NCBI GenBank assembly: GCA_016718405.1
Contig: JADKDJ010000008.1
Location: 200,323 to 264,322, forward strand
Length of the DNA stretch: 64,000 nucleotides
Direction: 5' to 3'
From: Candidatus Rhodoferax odensensis
Lineage (GTDB): Bacteria; Pseudomonadota; Gammaproteobacteria; Burkholderiales; Burkholderiaceae_C
Shown piece after piece: positions 60,520 through 64,000 of this stretch (position 1 is its first letter; each line of letters begins with the position of its first letter). The notes beneath the pieces are model-generated. The model was not told the DNA's origin, did no database searches, and worked only from the letters and a program-made list of their open reading frames with translations. Made by a program: the position numbers and the translations under genes.

Positions 60520-61161
60520 TCAACACCAGGACTCCATCACCGATCTGGTCTGACCCCACACCAGATGCAACCGCCAAACCTGCTCGCGGGACTCCGCGAG
60601 GCGGCCACGCGCGGCGTGGGTTTCCAGCTGGCGGCAGATGCTCACGATGCCTGACGCGCCCACGTTGTCGGCCAGCGCCTTAAGCGTATGCGTGCTGCGC
60701 GCTAGCTCGCATCCGTCACCAGTATTCAGCGCAATGTCAATGTCACGCAGGGTAACTGCCGCTTCAACCAGAAACAAGCCAATCACCTCGCGGGTGAGGC
60801 TGCGGCTGCTGTCGTCAACGCTGCGAAACTCGTCCAGACGTCGTGTGTCAAGCAAGCTGGCGTCAGCGGCGCTGGCGGATTTATCGGCCGGCCCAGGGGT
60901 GGACCGGGAATCGGGATCGGTGCCGAGTGGCACGTCGCCACTGGGTCGCAGCTGCGCGTGACCGGATGGGCTGAGCCAGCGTTCGGAGTCGGCCGAGAGA
61001 CGCTGACTGGTGAACCCGACAGGCTCAATTGTGTCGACAGCGGTGCGGGCGACTCGCGTGCTGGCCCCGCCAAGCAAGTCGGCCATCCAAGTCGCAAACT
61101 TCGTCTCGCCCTGCACGATGCCAGTCTCCGTTGCAGTTACCGCCATGACGTCGGCCAACAA
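60520..61161 (-). CDS. HPt-domain phosphotransfer protein
   Basis: A 213-residue protein with a poorly conserved, likely disordered first half and a C-terminal HPt four-helix domain (about 108-200). The phospho-acceptor is H158 in ARSTHTLKALADNVGASGIVSICRQLETHAARG. The N-terminal half may be a linker or a worn receiver or kinase part. No kinase or receiver gene is adjacent, so it may serve a distant phosphorelay. It sits with the cyclase and Crp/Fnr genes in a signalling-rich patch. Confidence 0.78.
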   Translation of the reverse strand: MLADVMAVTATETGIVQGETKFATWMADLLGGASTRVARTAVDTIEPVGFTSQRLSADSERWLSPSGHAQLRPSGDVPLGTDPDSRSTPGPADKSASAADASLLDTRRLDEFRSVDDSSRSLTREVIGLFLVEAAVTLRDIDIALNTGDGCELARSTHTLKALADNVGASGIVSICRQLETHAARGRLAESREQVWRLHLVWGQTRSVMESWC

Positions 61162-61239
61162 GTTGTGACGCCACTTCTGATGGTAGGGCGCTCGCCGTGG
61201 CTACAGGGGGAACAATGTCGAAGCTTATCTGTGCGAAAT

Positions 61240-62145
61240 TCACCAACGGTCAGCGGCCAGCGCGGCCAACACGCTTTGTTGCACCGGTGAGCGCGTGGCC
61301 AGCATCATGTGGGCCGCGCCGGCTACCCGTTGGTTGCTCGCACCAGACAGGGTGGCCGTTGCACTTGGGAACACGATGTTGTCGCAGTTGGAGTACCAGC
61401 AGGTAAAACGACGGTAGCGCTCGGCTGGCTCCTGGGACTGCAGACGCTGCAGCCACGCGCTGTTGAGGCGCATTTGCATGCCATTGGTGACAGCGCTGAA
61501 CTGGCCTAACCAGGTGCCGCTGTGCGGCGTGCCGATCGTCACCACGTGGCAGATGCGGTCGTCATTCTGGGCCGCTGCCAGCCAGGCGCGTGCGGCCAGC
61601 CCTCCCATGCTGTGGCAGACCAGTAGCGGTGGCAAGCCGGTGGCCAGGGTGACTTGGCGCACCGCCTGCTCAATGATCGGCACGTAGTCATCGATCGAGC
61701 CAAACACCGGCTCCAGGTTGACGGCGACAAAAGCGTGGTCTTGCTGGCGCAGTCGGCGCAGCCACGGGGTCCACAGCCCGCGGTTGCAGACAAAGCCATG
61801 CACCAGCACGACGCCACGACGCCCGTGCAGGCGCGCGCCGGTCAGGTTGTCGGGCACGACGTTCGAGCGAAACGGCTGTCGCCAGCAAAAGACTCTGGGC
61901 GCGGTGAGCGTCTCCCCCACCCAGGCGCGCGCCAGTTCGCCCCAACTGGCGGCACCACCCGCCTGGTGGCGATTGACGCGCTTCAGCGCGACAAACTCGA
62001 CCGCCAGAAAAGCGGAGTAGCCCAGGACGATGAGCGCAAACCCACCAAGCGCCATGGCAGGCGAGTCGGACCAAAAGTGCGCCAGCCAGGCCAAGGCGAC
62101 CGCCAGCAGCGACAACGTCAGCGCTTGTTGGATGCGTGCCAGCAT
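61240..62145 (-). CDS. membrane-anchored alpha/beta-hydrolase (lipase-like)
   Basis: A 301-residue hydrolase. Two N-terminal membrane segments (about 8-48) are followed by an alpha/beta-hydrolase fold. The oxyanion motif VVLVHGFVCNRGLW is near 113-126, the nucleophile is in VCHSMGGLAARAW, and the His is likely in AGAAHMMLATRSPV. It resembles bacterial triacylglycerol/ester lipases. It follows the GMC oxidoreductase gene by 14 bases and is probably co-transcribed. Confidence 0.86.
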   Translation of the reverse strand: MLARIQQALTLSLLAVALAWLAHFWSDSPAMALGGFALIVLGYSAFLAVEFVALKRVNRHQAGGAASWGELARAWVGETLTAPRVFCWRQPFRSNVVPDNLTGARLHGRRGVVLVHGFVCNRGLWTPWLRRLRQQDHAFVAVNLEPVFGSIDDYVPIIEQAVRQVTLATGLPPLLVCHSMGGLAARAWLAAAQNDDRICHVVTIGTPHSGTWLGQFSAVTNGMQMRLNSAWLQRLQSQEPAERYRRFTCWYSNCDNIVFPSATATLSGASNQRVAGAAHMMLATRSPVQQSVLAALAADRW

Positions 62146-62159
62146 GTGCAGGGGACGCC

Positions 62160-63779
62160 TCAGGCCAAGCGCGCGGACTGGCCGGTCAGCCGCGCGACCA
62201 AGCCCTGCGCCAGGCGGTTAACGATGCCGTAGATCGACAACTGGGGGTTGGCACCGATGCTGGTCGGGAAAATGGAGCCGTCGTGAATGGACAGGTTGCC
62301 GATCTGCCAGTGCACACCGTCAGGACGTACTACGCCAAGTTTGTCGTTGACCGACATGCCGCAGCCGCCCATGACGTGGGCACTAACAATCTTGGTGAGC
62401 AGGGGCTTCATGGGCAGGGCTTCGATGGCGCGTTTGGCGTCTAGCCAGGCCGTGTACGGGCGTGCAACCTCGTGTACCGGCAAAACCACTTGCGCGCCGG
62501 CGGCAAACTGCAGTTCCGCCATCGCCAGCATGGCACGGCGGGCGCCGTCCATGACGAAATCAGTCAAGGGATAGTCGAGCACGGCCGAGCCGTCTCGACG
62601 CAGTTTGACGCGCCCACCACTGGCCTGCTCATGAAAGCCGTCGCGAATCAACGCGAGTAACACGTGGGTGCGCGGGAATTTGGCCAACAGCTCGGCCTGC
62701 ATCTCACCATAGCCCGGCACCGTAGTGGCAAAGATGACCGGATGCAGGGGCGGCGCCTCCAGCTTGAAACCGATGGGTCCGTCGATCGGCTGGGTTTCCA
62801 GGAAGTGATCGGTGTAGATGGTTTGCGGCGCACCGGCCCAGCCGGCCACGGTTTGGTCCATCACGGCAGCCGACATCACAACCGGGTGCAAAAAGGTGCG
62901 TACCCCCAGGCGGGCATGGGGGTCGGGTGCCTGCGAGCGCAGCAGCAGGCCCGCCGAATTGATGGCGCCGGCCGACAACACAAAATGCTTCGCGATGACG
63001 GTGGCAGCACCACTCCCAGACTCAATGGGCGCGCCATTCCGTTCAACTCCAATACAGCGCAAGGACCGGACTGCGCCGTTGACAAGCTCGAAGTGCTGGG
63101 CGCGCGTCTCGACGATCAATGTGGCACCGTGGTCCAAAGCGGCCGGAATGGTGGTGACCAGCATCGACTGCTTGGCGTTGGTTGGACAACCCATTCCGCA
63201 CGAACCAAGGTTCCAGCAACCCTTGACGTTGCGGGCGATAACCGCGGCGCCAATGCCCAGCTTGGCCGCGCCACGGCGCAGCAGGTCGTTGTTTTCGTTG
63301 GGTGCACCGAGCCATGGGCTGACGTTGAGTCGGCGCTCGGCTTGGTCGAAATAGGGCGCCAGTGCCTCAGGGCTGTAGTCGCTCAGACCAAATTGTTGCT
63401 GCCAGTAGTTGAGGGTAGCGGTCGGCGTGCGAAATGAGCTGGTCCAGTTAACCGTGGTGGAGCCACCCACGCAGCGGCCCTGCAGGATGTTGATGGCCTT
63501 GTCTTCGGTCTTGCGTGCGGCGCTCTCCTGGTACAGGGCCGGGTAGGCCTCGGCCTCTTTCTGATTGAAGTCGCTGCTGCTCTTGAGCGGACCCTCCTCG
63601 ATAATGACGACCTTGAGTCCGGCTTTGGTGAGCAGTTCCGCTGTGATCCCAGCGCCCGCGCCGGAGCCGATGATGGCGACATCGCAGACGATCTTCGCCG
63701 GCACAACGCCGTGCGGTCCGCCCAGGACCTTCCAGCCACGTTTTAATCCGGCTTGAATCGGGTCAGGCAAACTGCTCAT
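62160..63779 (-). CDS. GMC-family FAD-dependent oxidoreductase
   Basis: A 539-residue flavoenzyme oxidising alcohols. The FAD motif DVAIIGSGAGAGITAELLTKAG is near 35-56, and CVGGSTTVNWTSSFRTP follows. The active-site His pair is in SAHVMGGCGMSVND, and the C-terminal GSIFPTSIGANPQLSIYGIVNRLAQGL is typical. The ATG at 63779 (MSSLPDPIQ) starts the family domain; 63842 is possible. It is between the small partner gene and a lipase-like hydrolase. The substrate could be an aliphatic or steroid-like alcohol; sequence alone does not tell. Confidence 0.9.
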   Translation of the reverse strand: MSSLPDPIQAGLKRGWKVLGGPHGVVPAKIVCDVAIIGSGAGAGITAELLTKAGLKVVIIEEGPLKSSSDFNQKEAEAYPALYQESAARKTEDKAINILQGRCVGGSTTVNWTSSFRTPTATLNYWQQQFGLSDYSPEALAPYFDQAERRLNVSPWLGAPNENNDLLRRGAAKLGIGAAVIARNVKGCWNLGSCGMGCPTNAKQSMLVTTIPAALDHGATLIVETRAQHFELVNGAVRSLRCIGVERNGAPIESGSGAATVIAKHFVLSAGAINSAGLLLRSQAPDPHARLGVRTFLHPVVMSAAVMDQTVAGWAGAPQTIYTDHFLETQPIDGPIGFKLEAPPLHPVIFATTVPGYGEMQAELLAKFPRTHVLLALIRDGFHEQASGGRVKLRRDGSAVLDYPLTDFVMDGARRAMLAMAELQFAAGAQVVLPVHEVARPYTAWLDAKRAIEALPMKPLLTKIVSAHVMGGCGMSVNDKLGVVRPDGVHWQIGNLSIHDGSIFPTSIGANPQLSIYGIVNRLAQGLVARLTGQSARLA

Positions 63780-63802
63780 GGTCTGAGTGAATTCATGTCG
63801 GG

Positions 63803-64000
63803 TCAAACCGTCACCGGGCCGGGGTAACCCACAGCAGACCAAGTGCGGTTGTCAGAAAAGTAGGCGCCGCCAACGATCTCGTGCAGCGCCTGATATGTTT
63901 GTTGGCGCAGCGCCAAACCAGAGTAGCGCATGCTCTCCAGTGCTGCCTGAACCTGCGCTGCGCTTGCAAGGGACCAGTCGGTATCCAGGCCGGCAAGGCC
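63803..64000 (-). CDS. small GMC-partner protein (C-terminal 65 residues, gene runs off the window)
   Basis: An open frame enters from the right edge and stops at 63803-63805. It reads GLAGLDTDWSLASAAQ, MRYSGLALRQQTYQALHEIV and GGAYFSDNRTWSAVGYPGP. The GGAYFSDNRTWSAVGYPGP end is like gluconate 2-dehydrogenase subunit 3-type proteins, which carry a Tat signal at the N-terminus and accompany membrane GMC dehydrogenases. It lies 23 bases upstream of the GMC gene on the same strand. The start and the Tat motif are outside the window. Confidence 0.75.
   Translation of the reverse strand, partial: GLAGLDTDWSLASAAQVQAALESMRYSGLALRQQTYQALHEIVGGAYFSDNRTWSAVGYPGPVTV

Noticed and set aside
1..64000. 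CRISPR arrays, rRNA, tRNA, complete insertion sequences
   Set aside because: No regularly spaced repeats, no tRNA-like cloverleaf or rRNA segments, and no transposase or integrase gene were seen on either strand.

Overview
The window is a GC-rich, gene-dense chromosomal segment that looks like a betaproteobacterium of the Burkholderiales, most likely a Comamonadaceae member related to Rhodoferax or Polaromonas. This rests on remembered family relatedness and gene content (AceK, the LiuR-type leucine regulon, class II ArgG, adjacent glyQ/glyS, the lnt-corC pair, an arsenosugar cluster); no search was run. No rRNA, tRNA, CRISPR array or phage structural module was seen.

Layout. 1-2.4 kb: the 3' end of a DEDDh exonuclease gene and a CBS/DUF294 nucleotidyltransferase. 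2.4-12.2 kb: a long minus-strand operon for leucine/isovalerate catabolism (acyl-CoA synthetase, liuB, liuC, liuD, ghrA-like, HMG-CoA lyase, YbaK-DUF1289, HCCA-isomerase-like), divergent from an AraC regulator. 13.3-17.7 kb: a repeat-rich convergent intergenic region, mtnP, a flavoprotein, and an AT-richer patch with a broken GH19-type hydrolase next to a small secreted protein. 17.8-24.6 kb: an MFS transporter, then an arsenosugar cluster (arsS, two glycosyltransferases, DUF3047, arsM, PiT transporter). 24.8-36.5 kb: two MerR regulators with visible operators, MBL-fold hydrolases, acyl-CoA dehydrogenases, VapBC, thiolase, AceK, carbonic anhydrase, isovaleryl-CoA dehydrogenase and LiuR. 36.6-49.5 kb: housekeeping genes (argG, plsC, gmhB, glyQS, lnt, corC); a toxin-antitoxin pair is embedded between glyQ and glyS. 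49.5-55.3 kb: tyrosine/phenylalanine catabolism (Lrp, hppD, phhA) followed by a toxin-antitoxin graveyard bounded by a duplicated phhA 3' end. 55.4-64 kb: a frameshifted cyclase-ATPase, an M4 peptidase, a Crp/Fnr regulator, an HPt protein, a lipase, a GMC oxidoreductase and its partial small partner.

The leucine pathway is split. liuB, liuC, liuD and HMG-CoA lyase lie near the AraC gene. liuA and liuR lie 20 kb away, with two perfect LiuR-like palindromes, one before the thiolase gene and one in the liuR/MBL divergent promoter. Isovaleryl-CoA would thus go to HMG-CoA, acetoacetate and acetyl-CoA, with AceK controlling entry into the TCA cycle versus the glyoxylate shunt.

The most unusual signals are (i) two hairpins sharing an identical 29-nt loop in opposite orientation on unrelated perfect stems (13.5-13.75 kb); (ii) a roughly 0.9 kb higBA insert flanked by a diverged duplicate of the phhA 3' end; (iii) a toxin-antitoxin module sharing start/stop overlaps with glyS; and (iv) nested inverted repeats between several gene pairs. 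Several genes (liuB, glyS, vapBC, the cyclase, the GH19 hydrolase) carry small indels. Some of these may be assembly errors rather than true pseudogenes.
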